DNA of 64,000 nt, from assembly GCA_032358165.1 (NCBI GenBank), contig JAALGY010000053.1, positions 2,542,001-2,606,000 on the forward strand, given 5' to 3'. Under the pieces are notes generated by a model. That model searched no databases. It was not told the DNA's origin and saw only the letters and a list, made by a program, of their open reading frames with translations. Every line of letters begins with the position of its first letter. The first letter of the stretch is position 1. Shown here piece by piece: positions 47,184 through 63,418 of the stretch. The translations under genes and the position numbers were made by a program. Origin of the DNA: Diplosphaera chodatii (taxonomy: Eukaryota; Chlorophyta; Trebouxiophyceae; Prasiolales; Stichococcaceae).

Positions 47184-47200
47184 ATATATATACTCTATAA
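47184..47200 (-). promoter_or_regulatory. TATA-like element upstream of tRNA-Thr
   Basis: An alternating AT run (ATATATATA, 47184-47192) and TATA-like bases to 47200 lie about 28-44 bases 5' of the tRNA on its own strand. Plant tRNA genes often carry TATA-like boxes at this distance, so a role in pol III initiation is likely but inferred. Confidence 0.5.
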
Positions 47201-47380
47201 ACCACTTTTCCCAGCGGCGGCGGCGGCGGACAAACTTTGCAGTTTGTAGCATGCTGTGCATCGAACTTTCGCAAGATATGGCCCTGAACTTTGCCCATGC
47301 GATGTACTTGTGCATTACAACGTGTTTGGGTTCCCAATACCAAGCATATATTGTGCCGCAGCACCCACAACTGGTAATGG

Positions 47381-50300
47381 TCACCGCTGCTCGGCTACCA
47401 CAGACCTCTCCTCTAGCAGCTTCATGACCGTCTCGTACACCAGGAACGTCAGCGCTGACTGCAGGGTAGCAGGACAACAAAATCTGACGTGATAGGGGTC
47501 AGTTGGGTCCAGTTGTCCGTGATGAGGGCATGCAACAACAACCTGCCTCAATGACTGCACAGGCTGCCAGCCACACCGGCAGCTGCCACTTCACGGCCAC
47601 CCAGGACACTCCTGATGACGGGCTGGCTGCGAAAGGAGCACACAGCCACAGGGAAAGACCGACAGAAGTAATGCTCACTTAATGTCTAGCAGCTCACGCA
47701 CCTGGGGCATGACGCGCAGCACGTTGGGCAGCAGCCCCTTATACAGGCCGCCCACGCCCTCGCGGCGCAACGTGATGCGCAACACGTCCACGCCCGACCT
47801 GTAGCGGATCGCCCGCCGCGCCATGCGCTGCTGCAGCCGCGAGCGCACCACCTGGCGCACGAAACGGCGTCCACTGTCACTTCTTCTCGTGCCGAGTATC
47901 ATTGAAGACTTGGAAAGCTGCGGGGAGAGAATTGACCTGATGCTCATGGGCTATGGGACTTTTCTGTGTGTACTGCTACCCAGCTGCCATGCATGAGACA
48001 TGCAGCGGCGCCTGGTCAACACACAGGTGCCATCAGCGCGCTCGCCTGCGGGGGGTAGGTGATGACGGAGGCGGCCAGCTTGCTGAGCGCGCCCATGCCC
48101 AGCACCTCCGCATTGCTGGGCTTGCGCAGCGGAGGCCCGCCCCTGGCAGCCTGCAGGCCGGCATCGAAGGTGTGAACTGGTCTCCTCCATGCTTCTGACG
48201 AGGTGGCCTGCTGATATGACTGGCGCATGCTGCTAGCCGCTGGCGCGTGTCCCGCCGCATGTGCATGTGCCTTGCCTGCCGGCAAATGAGCAAGCAAAGC
48301 GGACTGTGCTCTGTGGTCGTGCTGTTGGGCAGCTCACTGCATCCTCTGCGTCCCGCCGGTAGCCCCAGGGCCCCTGCGCATCGTCGGCCGCCCCGCCGCC
48401 GCCGCCGTCCCCGCTTCCGCCTTCCTGCTGCCGCCGCCGCCACGCCGCCACGTGCGCCTGCTGCCGCCGCTGCTCCGCCGCCGTCCCGCCGTGGTGCACT
48501 GCTAATGACTTCAGCTCCTCGTACACCATCAGCTGGATTGCGCCATGTGACACCTGCGCTTCAGGCCACCCCCCTTGGGCGCACGAGCTCCTGGCTGCGC
48601 TGACGTCTTTACCACTTGGCGATTGATGCAGCCAATCGGCCGACAGCAGGTGAGCAGACCGTGGCCAAGGTGAGTGCGAAGCATGAGGCCATTGTAACAG
48701 GTACATTTCAAGCATGCAGTCTGAACTGCCATGCCGATGCTGGCCTGCGCACCAGGAGCAACGAGGGGCCCAGGCCGCGGTAAAAGCCCGCCAAGCCCTC
48801 CTCCCGGGCAATCTGCTTCACCGCGTCCACCATGCCCCGGTACGGCGGCAGCGCCTGTCTGACCTGCGGATTGAACGCTGCACCTGATTGGTTGCAATGG
48901 TGCAACCCATGCACTCAAGCTCATCCGAGAAGCTTGAATGCAGCCGCCACAGGTGCTTTGCTGCTGGATGGATGACACACACGAGAGCATGAATCCTGTC
49001 GCCAAGTCAGGGCACTGGCCGGCTGATGAGCTGTGCCACGCTTTCGGCAGGTATGGCAGGCCTGCAACCATCCAATGCCTCCCGAGACGCACCTTGTGCC
49101 CGGCTGCGGCTGTCGCCCCCGAAGCCGCAGCCCCCGCCGCCGACGAGGCCGACCGCACCCCGCGCTGCAGCTCCAGCCGCGTCTTCACCACCCAGATGGG
49201 GTTGGTGACCAACGACACCTGTAGCGGCAGGTCAGAGTTGCCAGTCTTGGATGTCTCCAAACAGACAGGGCCACAGGGTGCGGCATTGGCGGCGGACACT
49301 CGGGATGCGTCGCAACTGCTGACACTGGGCAGCCGCGCTGAGTGCAGCCATTGAAACTCAGAGCATCTGAGAGGTTGCCCACGCTTAGTCCTGAGCTTCG
49401 TATACAGAGTGGAAACCCATATAGGCGCCCTCCACTGCTGCCACAGCTGCTGCAGGGCTGGAGCGTCACAGCAAGTTCAGGTGCGGTCAAACTGGTGTCT
49501 GGACATGAGGAGGCCTCTGAGTCGGGGGACTCCAACTGATCAATCCTCAGCACCCTTTGAATTACGACTGGCAACCCTCACCAGGGCCCCGGCCTCCGCG
49601 GCCGCCGCCAGGTTGACGGCTGGGCTGAGCTGCGCGGTGCCGGCGCGCCGCTGGTACCGCGCCCGCGCCCGGTTGTACGCCGAGAAGAACACGCCCCAGG
49701 ACGCGCCTGCAGCGCAGGGTTGCAGGCTGCACATCGTAGCCATGACTTGTGTGTTCGTTCACCGCCGCTGCAGCGGATTGGCACATGTGTCTTTCAAAGG
49801 GTACTGCCACCTCCCGTGCACAATCACCTCAGGCATGCTCGTGCGAACGAGTCAATGACAGCGATACAGTACGGATCGATACAGCTGACAGGAGCTGGGT
49901 TGTTGACGGAGTGGCGACCCACTCGCGCCGATGAGCGCGGGCGTCAGCCCGGCGTACAGCGACCGCCAGCCCTCCTGCCGCACGATGCTGCTCACCGCGT
50001 CGCTCACGCCGCGGTACAGCGGCAGCGCGCCCCTCACGCCGTCCTGGACTGCGGCCAGCAGCGATGCCAGAGCCTAGCGTCGAGCCTGCTGATGTTGCCA
50101 GCCGCGCCACACCCGATCACTCCCCACCAGCTGATGTGCGCTGAGTGCGCTGATTGCGGGTGCAAAGTACTTGTTCGTCTTGGTCTGCTCTCCAGATTGC
50201 GGGATTTCGGCTTGACCGATGTCGCATAACATAAAGCGCATGGTTGGATCGCATAAGAGCCCACCCTGCAGCCGGGTTTTGATGACGTCCAGCGGGTGCA

Positions 50301-50508
50301 GCGCCAGCACCGGGACCAGCCCCGCCGTGCAGCCCGCCACCGCGTTGCGCCTGCATGAGGATGAGGACGTGCACGTGGCATGCGGCTTGACAAAGATAGG
50401 TTAGAGATAGAGACGCATGGGCCATGCACATGCCGCGACGGTGGGATGCGAGCGGCTTGTGACGCACGCCGCGCACCATTTGAAGCCCTGACTGCTGTCT
50501 TTCGCCAT
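47381..50508 (-). CDS. Mitochondrial-carrier family, FOLT1/SLC25A32-like (folate/FAD/NAD type)
   Basis: Ten phase-consistent exons (50477-50508, 50265-50350, 49923-50048, 49582-49706, 49093-49218, 48753-48863, 48338-48553, 48046-48150, 47702-47851, 47381-47458) give 384 residues. The three carrier signatures are LHPLDVIKTRLQ, TNPIWVVKTRLE and TYPPQVVRSRLQ. The segments GALSKLAASVITYP, EGVGGLYKGLLPN and SALTFLVYE match SLC25A32 and plant chloroplast FOLT1 closely, so folate, FAD or NAD is the likely cargo; position alone cannot choose. The protein starts right at the first carrier repeat (MAKDSSQGFKWRNAVAGCTA), with no visible presequence. Exon 7 adds a Gln/Arg/Gly-rich insert of about 60 residues between repeats 2 and 3. 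Intron 8 uses a GC donor (CAG|GCGAGC). Confidence 0.9.
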
Positions 50509-51251
50509 GCAGACCTTCTGCGTTAACCAACGCAGCACTGCTGCAGCTTTGCTACGACCCAGCTGTGGATTGGCGCATCTGCGGCGCCGGTTCACGCTTG
50601 TGCCGCAGCTGCAGAGCTCCCAGTGGGCAAGTTAGCGACTGGCACTGCCCGCAGATGATTAACGGTGCATGTGGCAACGCATGGCCAGGAAGTTTGTCAG
50701 AAAGGGACTGCAAGCTAGGCCAACATGACATGCCAGTATGCAGTCGCTGGATGTGCCTGGGCGTGCTGACGATTGATCCGGCTGTTCACAATCTGGAGGC
50801 AACCATGGTGGTCCTGGAATGCTACTGTTCGTCACAGCAATGCACATCTGTGCTGTGCGCGACTTGCACCTGTGCACGAGGTGGGGAGCCAGCCGCAGTG
50901 CCACGCCAGCATGTGGCGGTCCACCTGGCGGTGAGAACGTGCACCAGCGGCTTGTTGAACTCTACAAGGGCTCTACGACTGACCCTGACTGTGTGCTGGC
51001 ACACAACCACACAAGGTCCTGCAATGCAGTGCCAAGCCACAAACGTATGCACCGCTGCATGGCAACAGCAGCACCAGAATCGCCGGCAGCAACATGCAGC
51101 GCCATCATCACGCTCCCAAGCCTGGCGCTTGCGGGCCTGTTTCCGCAGGCCCCAGGGGTGCAACTGCAACTCTGTTCACGAACCATATCGTACACACTGC
51201 TGTTTGCGTCTGCCTGATGCCCAACATGCACTTTCCGGCTGCTGGAGGTGC
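50509..51251. other. Intergenic region, carrier promoter and MAD3 3' end
   Basis: This holds the carrier promoter and the 3' UTR of the MAD3-like gene. A plus-strand open frame of 294 codons (50565-51449) crosses it and runs antisense into the last MAD3 exons. It is Cys/Gln/His-rich with no recognised domain. Confidence 0.45.
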
Positions 51252-54200
51252 TCAAGCATCCCGAAACACCTCAAAGTCATCCTGCTCGGTGCTCCCAGCC
51301 TGCGGCAACACAGCACGTCACCTGGTCGAGCTTGGGCAACCACGCAGATGTGGACCCCACTCATAATGACACACACTGACAGAGCCTGGAGAGCGTCATT
51401 GGCTTGTGCACTGCCCACAGCCCAGCAGGGATGTGGCCGTAACTGGTAAGACTGCAGTGCCGGGCAGACAGCACCTGCGCAAGCGCCGCCGCAGGCAGCA
51501 TGGCCCACTGCTCGTCGAGCTCGGCGCCCTCGGGGACGCCGGTGCCGATGCTGATGCCCCGCGCCGCCGCCTCCATTTCAGTCAGTGCCTGCACAGCGCG
51601 CCATGACGACGATTCCATGCCCCGAGTCCAGGCTCCGAGCCACTGGTGATTGCTTTGCTGTGTAGGCATCTGCACGCGGCATGCGTGACGGCAAAACATC
51701 ATGCAGTAGGCAACCAGAGCGCCGCCGAGTGATATACCTCAAGCGGCGGCTTGGCAGTGTGGCCGTTGGCCAGGCCCAGCAGCGGCTGCGATGCCGCCCC
51801 TGCGGGCGGCTGGTTCTCTGCCTCCTCGTCAAATTCCTGACATACAAGGATAATGGATCAAGTTGTGGCAAATGTTTGCACTGCGATATTCTGTATATGC
51901 CGCAACAGCTGCCCACATCCGGTGGCCTGCTGCAGTGAAATTGATTTAGCAGGAAAGCATGCTCACGCACCTGCTGGCTGCTACTGTGCTGATCTGGTGC
52001 TGCCGATGGAACCAGAGGCTGCGGCGCCACATTCTCTGTCAACCACCCGGTGTCCTCGCGCAGCTGCAGGCCGCCGGTCTGGTGCAGGGCTGCTGCGGCA
52101 GCCGATGCAGGGTGGGAGGACACCGCCTGGGGCCCTGCCAGCTGCGGCGCGACATTCTCCGACAGGAACACGGTATCCTCATGCAGCTGCAGGCCTTTGG
52201 CAGGCGCCGATGCTGGGGATGCAGCTGCTGCAGGGTGAGAGGACGCCGCCTGCGGGCCCGCTGGCTCCAGACCCAGGTTCTCCGTCAGCAAGCCGGTGTC
52301 CTCGTACAGCTGCAGGCCGCCGGTCTGCTCCAGGGCCGCGGAGGCAGCTGCCGCAGGGTGGGAGGACACCGCCTGCGGGCCGGCCGGCTGCGGCGCCAGG
52401 TTCTCCGAGAGGAACCCAGTGTCCTCATACAGTTGCAGGCCGCCGGTCTGCTCCAGGGCTGCTGAGGCAGCTGCAGGACGGACACCACAGACTTTATAAA
52501 ATCTGTGCAAGTGCTACCCGAGCGGACCATACCACTGTTTCGGCACAAGTCAGGCTGATGCCGATGCAAATATGCCAGGTGTGTTCTCCTCGTGCATACA
52601 CGGTCTGGGCATGGATTTGCGGGTCTGAGACAGCGGATGCAGCCGGTAATGTTGCTCTGTCTCACCTGCGACCGGGGCATCCGGCAGGAAGCATGTGTCC
52701 TCCCGCACCAGCAGCCCTGCAGTGTCATCGCCGCCGCCGAGGCTGCCGGTTCTGCCCCTGGTGCCTGAGAGCTGGCCGCCGCTGCCGGCTGCAGGGCCGG
52801 TCAGGAACTGCGTGTCCTCGTACATCGGCAGCGGGCCGGTGTCATCCGCCGCTGGTGTGGCGGCAGCTGCCTCACGGCTGCCGCTGCCGCCGCCGCCGCT
52901 GGTTCCAGGCAGGGCAGTCGCCCCAGAAGCGGGGGCCAGACTGCCGTCGCTCAGGCTCAGGTACTCGGTGTCCTCCCGGATCATAATCGGCTGCGTGAAG
53001 GCGGACGGCAGGATGGACGACCTGCGGTCGACCAGGGGATGTCTGTGCTTGCGGCTGTTGCAGACCTGTCTGCGCTGCAGGATCATGGCCTCACGAAGGG
53101 GTGGCACACAGGCCATTTGCATGAGTCCAGGTAGGCTGTTCAGGCAGCAACACACATCGCAGCTGCATGCTGCCCCAACGGGCCACATGAACACACAGAT
53201 GCTCCAAAAGGCGCAACAGGCTGCTGTCTGACGTGTCGCACCTGCGGCTGCGGCGGGCGCGAGCGGCGGCCAGGCCGGCGGTGGCGGCGCCGTCACCCCC
53301 GAGGCCGCGGCGGCTGCCCGGCCCTGCAGCACATGCGAGCAAGCTGCACGCTTGCAAAAAGCCTCTGTCCATGTCCTGCTCTGATGCCATACCATCTGGA
53401 GCCGCTGCCACGTCCAGTCAAGCGCTCTTCGTGTGGCCGCATGCCACATCGGACAACAGCACCCAAAAACGAGTGCTAGCATCGGAGCAAAAAGAAAAAG
53501 ATAGGTCATGTGCCCCACCTGTGCCCATGCTGGCACGCCTCGGCAGCGGCGGCCGCTGCGCAGCCGCGGCGGCCCTCTCCCGCCTAGCCGCCGCCGCAGC
53601 TGCCTCCAGCGCCATGAAGTCCGACGCCCCCATAAAATCCGCGTCCTCGTGGGGCATGCACTCGTGGGGCGTGTCCTCGTGCGGCAGGTCGGCGCTGAAC
53701 CAGCCATTGACTTCCGCCCAGGCCGCCCGCGTGTTGATGGTCAGCGTCGGCTCCAGCGCGGCTGCTGAGTGCGCCTGCACAGCGATTCACTAACGTGTGA
53801 TCACAATCGCGGTGTCTGGCCTTTACCATGGCAGGCCGCAGCCAGGTGGGAGCGTCCTGCTGGCGTCCGCCGTGTCAACAGGTCAATAAACAACAATTGT
53901 GTACTGACAGCAGCCAGTAGGAGGGGTTTGTTGTGTTTGATGAGCGGTTCACCTGGTCCAGCACAGGGCCGGCAAAGGCGCTGGCAAAGACGTCGTCCAT
54001 GTCGTCCCCGCCCCCTGCGCCGGCGCCGGGGGGTGATGCACCCGCAGCTGCAGCTGGAGCAACTGCCATCGGAGATGCAGCCGCTGGCGCCGCCTCTGGC
54101 TGCTGTCGGCCGGGGACCTCAGCCTGCTGTGGGGTGGGCCGAAGTGCGAGGCCCCCGCCGCGCTTCCGCTTGCCACTCGGCGACCTTGTAGCAGGTGCTG

Positions 54201-57200
54201 CTGCGACGTTCTCTGTACCTGCTGCATGTGTGGCAGTGGGCTGCTGTGCTGGTGATACGGCAGCAGGAATCGCCGGTGACTGCTCTGTGAGAGTCGAGGC
54301 TGCCACATGTTGTGCCAAGGGCTGTGCTGTCTGCAGGGCTGCAGCTTGCCCTGATGCATCGCTGCTCTCAGCAGCTGCAGCAGCCCCAGCAACTGGCGGC
54401 ACGTCAGCCGCAGCGGGGCTGCCGGGTTGGCCACTGGCTGGGCTGACGGCAGGCGCTGGCTGTGAGACGGGTGCTGCCCGCTGCGCCACTGCCAGGCCAC
54501 CCAGCACATCGACACGAGGCACAAATGCCGATGCCAGCACCTCTGCGGGTGGCGGAGCCGACGCAAAGGCCGATGTCGCCGGCTGCCGCCCCGCGCCTGG
54601 CTGCTCTGCCTGCAGCGGTGGTGGCTGCGGTGACGATGCTGGCGCCGCTGGCTGTGGCAGCTGCTGCGGGGCAGGCTGTCGCTGAGGCGCAGGCTGCGCT
54701 GCAGGCACCGACACTACGGCTGCGGCCTGGGTGTCGTCGCTCCCTGCTGCCGTAGCCGCCGCCTGCTGCCGCCGCGTGTGCCTGGCCCGCAGCTCCTCGA
54801 AGCATACCTCCTCTGCATTCGTGCCGCCAGCGTCCCCGCTGTCGCTGACGCCAGGCTGGTTCAGCGCAGCTGCGTCGTACGCGTACACCGTCTCGCGCGC
54901 CTCGCGCCTGCGAGGCGGCGGCTGCAGCTGCTGCGGCGGCGGTGCGGCAGCAGCAGGCGGCGGCGGCGCCTGCAGCTAAGCAAGCAGCGCAGACTGAGCG
55001 CCAACATCGTAAACATTTGTAAACATCTCTCGAAAGTGGATGCACACTGTGGGCAGCTCTCGAGCTAACGCACCGTGCGCAGCCGGAGGGGGTCGTGCTC
55101 CAGGGTGCGCTGCAGGTCGGCACCGCCACCCAAGCGCTTCCGCAGCGGCTTCTGCGAGCACAGCAGGGAACACCGCAGTCGAGCACGCCGGCTGCTTGAC
55201 CTTGGCGTCCTCACATCCCAGACCCTGGCCATGCAGGCTGCTGTGCAGCGCCCAACGCCTGGGGCGCAAGCCCTGCTGTTTAAGGCCCCCATGCGGCCTG
55301 GCTCATCGGCCCTAGCTTAGGCACACGTCGGATTCGATTCTGGGGTCACCTGCTGTGCGTCCAGCGGCAGCGGCTGCGCATCCGCGAGCTCCTCGTCCAC
55401 GGGGATGTCCAGCGCCGGGGCAGCCGCTGCGGCGCCTGCGGTGCCGCCCCGCCGCCGCGGCAGCTGCGCACCTGCAGCCGCGGTCGACACCGTGACAAAT
55501 GTTCCAACCCGCAACATCACGCCCCTCGTTGTTGCCCCTGCCCCATGGTAGCATGCAAGACGCCTCGAGTAGATCAGCAGGCAGATTAGTCACGCAGGTT
55601 CACGCGCAAACAAGATAGCACAGCACCTGCCCAGGGCGTGGCTGCCAGCGCGTTCTCCTTGCGCCCGGCGTCATACGTGGGCAGGCGCTCCAGGGTGGAT
55701 CGCGGGGCTGCGTACGCCGGCCCATCCTCAGCGCCGCCTGAGCCCAGTGCTGACTCATGAGTGCAACCCAACACGCAATCGGTTAGCTGTGTCACAACTC
55801 AAAATGCTCTGTGATGCACTCGCGTCCTTGGTCGCTACCACTCTTCCAACAGGTCCCACGACTGGCTCCTGCTGAGGCAGGGTGGTCGGAAGCGCTGGTG
55901 CCAGGGCTCACCAAACTCTGCGTCCGTGAAGACGGCCAGCTCGCAGCCGGTGTTGCTGGGCGGATCAGCGTTCTCCGCGTCCTCTGCTGCAGCCGGCCGC
56001 CGTGACGCAGCCAGGCCGCTCCGGGGTGGCCGTGCAGCGGGGCCTGAGCAGCCAGCACGTGACAACACATCAGCAAGTCGTACATTAAAGTTCCTGGAGT
56101 GCGATGATGGCAGACGTGGCCCCCTGGCAGGCTCACCTGAAGCGCCTCAAACAGACAGGCAAGCAGCCATGTTTCACCCACGTACACGGCTCAGTCGTGC
56201 AGGTGTTCCAACTCCTGCTCCAGAGCAGCTAATGCAGAATCAAACGTTCAACCTATGGTTGTGCAGTGAGAATGGTTCCGGAAAGCACCCGCTCGTGCGC
56301 GGGCCCGCGCCCTGGTCGGCAGCTCCCCGAAGGTTGCGCGGGGGGCAGCCTCCGCGTCGGCTGCGAGCGCCTCGCCCCGAGCCCGTCGCTGCTCCCGTGC
56401 TACCTGCGGCAAATGAACTCAATTGTGGCAGGTGCAGCTGTGTACCATCAAGGTTGGGATCGGGTGCACAGGGCCGCCGGTGTCCGCCTGCTGGTAGGCC
56501 AGCTCAGGGACCGTCTGCCTGGGCTTGAAAGCCAAAAGGGGCAGCATACTTGGGAGTCGACACGGTGCTATGAGGCATGCTCACCATGCGCGCTTCAAAC
56601 TCCTCTGTCTTCCGCTGCAGCTGATCCGGCGGTGCAGCGTAACTGCGGGTGGGAGTCGTGAGTCAGCCATCACTTTCGAAGCCCTCATCGATTCCTGGCC
56701 TATGGTAACTCCGACCAAGAAGGCAATCCGGCCGCATAGCAGTCCTCCCGGCTGTCACCATCAGGGGCGCATGCCACATTCAGCCAAGCCAATTTTGCTA
56801 TCAGTGCGACATGGGCGACCAGGCGTCAACACCAATAGCCACATTCACGACTGGCGCACTTGGCCAGGCCGTCCTTGTAGACCTCGCGAGCACGCGTGTG
56901 CGCCCCGCGCATCTCCAGGAATGTTGCATATGCGGTGTAGTACAGCGTCTGATCCTGTCCGATACCTTTGTCCTGCACAGAAGCATAAGATCCCCTTCAT
57001 GGTTTGGTGGTATGCAGCTGTAAGGTGAGCTTGCGAAGCTCTGCACCGGTGAACGTGCTTCAGGGTGTTTGCTCCACGGCAGGCAATCCAACAGCACACG
57101 CACCCGCAGGTAGGTAAACACATCCTGCGGCTCCGGCAGATGATCCGCCTGCAGAGATGACAAGATTCGTCACAAATCAGCGTTGATCGGGGTGTGTGCA

Positions 57201-57913
57201 TTAAATGTGCGAGCATCACACTCAATGAAGTGCAGCATGTCGTGAGCTGCGCAGGCGTGGCGCACATATAGGATCCACAGGCGAAGGTAGCGCTTGTCGC
57301 TGCGGTAGCGGTGAACGCCCTCCAGCTCGCGGGTGCACCGCTCCAGCAGCGGCACCAGCTGCGCCTTGGCGCCGCCGCTGGGGTATGCCTGCTGCACCCA
57401 CTTGACGTATCTGCGCGATCAGCACAGGGGCAACATGCTCAAGCCCGGTTACAAATCAAGCACGCCTGCCCCATTGTGACATGCATTTCGTCTGCGTACA
57501 GGCATCAAAGGATCATCTGAACCGTCCTGCTGACTTGCCATGACCGAGATCCCAGCTGCTGGCCGAGATGTGCTATGCGCGGAATGCAGTGTGACCAGCC
57601 ACACCTGATCCATACGTCCAGGGGGTCGTCCCCGGCATACTCTGCGAGTTCCTTCTCAAACGCTCTGCAAAGACAAACCATGAACGGGGATCCTTTGCAG
57701 CGCAAGTGGGGATGACTACATCATGCTTGGCTCGTCTCCTGCTCAGACAACTTGTTGGTATTGCACGCCCCACCTGCGACGGTCCTCCGTGTCTGCCAGC
57801 AATGCTCGTGGTACTTCCTTCTTGGGGGTTGCCAAGCCTTTCCCGGCGCGCCCGGCCCTGCTGGGCTGGTAATTCTCCTTCGATGTCTCCCACTCGGGCG
57901 CTGCATCCGCCAT
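51252..57913 (-). CDS. MAD3: BUBR1/MAD3-like spindle checkpoint protein without kinase domain
   Basis: MAD3/BUBR1 is part of the mitotic checkpoint complex that blocks APC/C-Cdc20. Nineteen exons keep phase and give 1196 residues: 57774-57913, 57605-57664, 57266-57410, 57104-57148, 56860-56972, 56585-56642, 56289-56403, 55912-56043, 55627-55737, 55350-55471, 55074-55151, 53953-54969, 53519-53774, 53242-53323, 52666-53021, 51971-52470, 51738-51836, 51475-51588, 51252-51299. Seen in order: KEN box 1 (ETSKENYQP, residue 12); the MAD3/BUB1 TPR domain (DDPLDVWIRYVKWVQQAYP, YLRLWILYADHLPEPQDVF); an ABBA-like LAVFTDAEF; KEN box 2 (GRKENALAATPW); a GLEBS-like Bub3-binding core (EEVCFEELRAR); a disordered 339-codon exon; TLTINTRAAWAEVNGWF; seven EDT motifs; and the end DDFEVFRDA. 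No kinase motifs occur before the stop, so this is a MAD3-type rather than BUB1-type protein. Confidence 0.9.
51971..52470 (-). repeat. Four tandem ~40-residue coding repeats (EDT motif) in MAD3-like gene
   Basis: Exon 16 of the MAD3-like gene is built from four tandem units of about 39-40 codons. Each has the core GLQL-x-EDT-x-x-L-[ST]-EN, followed in the first three by a Pro/Ala/Ser-rich linker (PAGPQAVSSHPAAAA). Cores are YEDTGFLSEN, YEDTGLLTEN, HEDTVFLSEN and REDTGWLTEN. DNA similarity between units is high, so recent duplication is likely. Confidence 0.9.
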
Positions 57914-58739
57914 GCTTCCCTGGGCCTGAAGCACTCAGGCACCTCCGCTCAGAACATGACAGCTGCAGCAAGGCTGATCGTGCTTCAGCTTGCTTAGGAT
58001 CTATACTCGTCGCGCTTCGTTCGGCGTTGTGAGCGACTGTCGAGCTGGAGTTCGAGGCAGCTGGGACACTAGGGTTTGCCATCTTCCTCTGGCCCACCCC
58101 TGCAGCGACGCGGATCGCCGAGCACCAGCGCAGCACGACAACCAAGCATCTACTAAGCTTTGGGCACGGCCAGCATCAGTTCAGGCTGCAGGGCATCATC
58201 GTCCGGTCGTTGGGGATGCACCTCGTGCGTTGCGTCTGAGCGATGTTAGCTGCTAATCACCAGACAGGCCCAGTCGCCCAGCAGCACTGCCACTCGCCTG
58301 TCGCGCAGCTCAGCCTCGGGCGGCAACCTGCCGCCCTGCAGCGCAGCTTGCAACACAGGATCCAAAGGTGAGCATGGTGCGATGGCGTGGGTGTGGTGTG
58401 CGGCTTCAGCGCAGTCTACCTAGGTCTCAGCGATCCTGATCGAACATATCAAGATGTAGCAGATTGCAGTTTCGATCTGAGGTCCGAGTGCGTTGTACCT
58501 GCTGGTCGCCTCATGCATCCACGAACGCCGTAGACGATTGCAGCTCCGGCATGGGCTCGGCAGATCAAGCCTGCCTGCCGTGGAATATCGTGTGCATGTT
58601 TGGTTGGTACAGTTCATGAAACAGCAGCAGATTGCACAAGCCGTGCACCTTGTTCGGCATCGCAGCCGATGTTGTCACACAGTGCAAGGCCGTACCCTGC
58701 AGGCCCAGCAGCAGCAGGCGGTGTGACCGCAACGTCGTC
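57914..58739. promoter_or_regulatory. Divergent promoter region MAD3-like / PGI
   Basis: These 826 bases lie between two divergent start codons. A telo-box (TAGGGTTT, AAACCCTA on the minus strand) lies at 58070-58077. On the minus strand an ATG at about 58080 opens a frame MANPSVPAASNSSSTVAHNA that overlaps the MAD3 5' end in another frame; it may be leader sequence or an upstream open frame. Confidence 0.45.
58070..58077 (-). promoter_or_regulatory. Telo-box (AAACCCTA)
   Basis: This is a perfect plant telo-box, found in land plants in promoters of translation and cell-cycle genes. It lies about 160 bases upstream of the MAD3-like ATG and about 660 bases upstream of the PGI ATG. Function here is inferred. 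Confidence 0.4.

Positions 58740-63418
<4,679 letters not shown>

Noticed and set aside
54000..54690. Plus-strand Ala/Gly-rich open frames of up to 250 codons
   Set aside because: They are antisense shadows of the 339-codon MAD3 exon 12, which has both splice sites and phase support.
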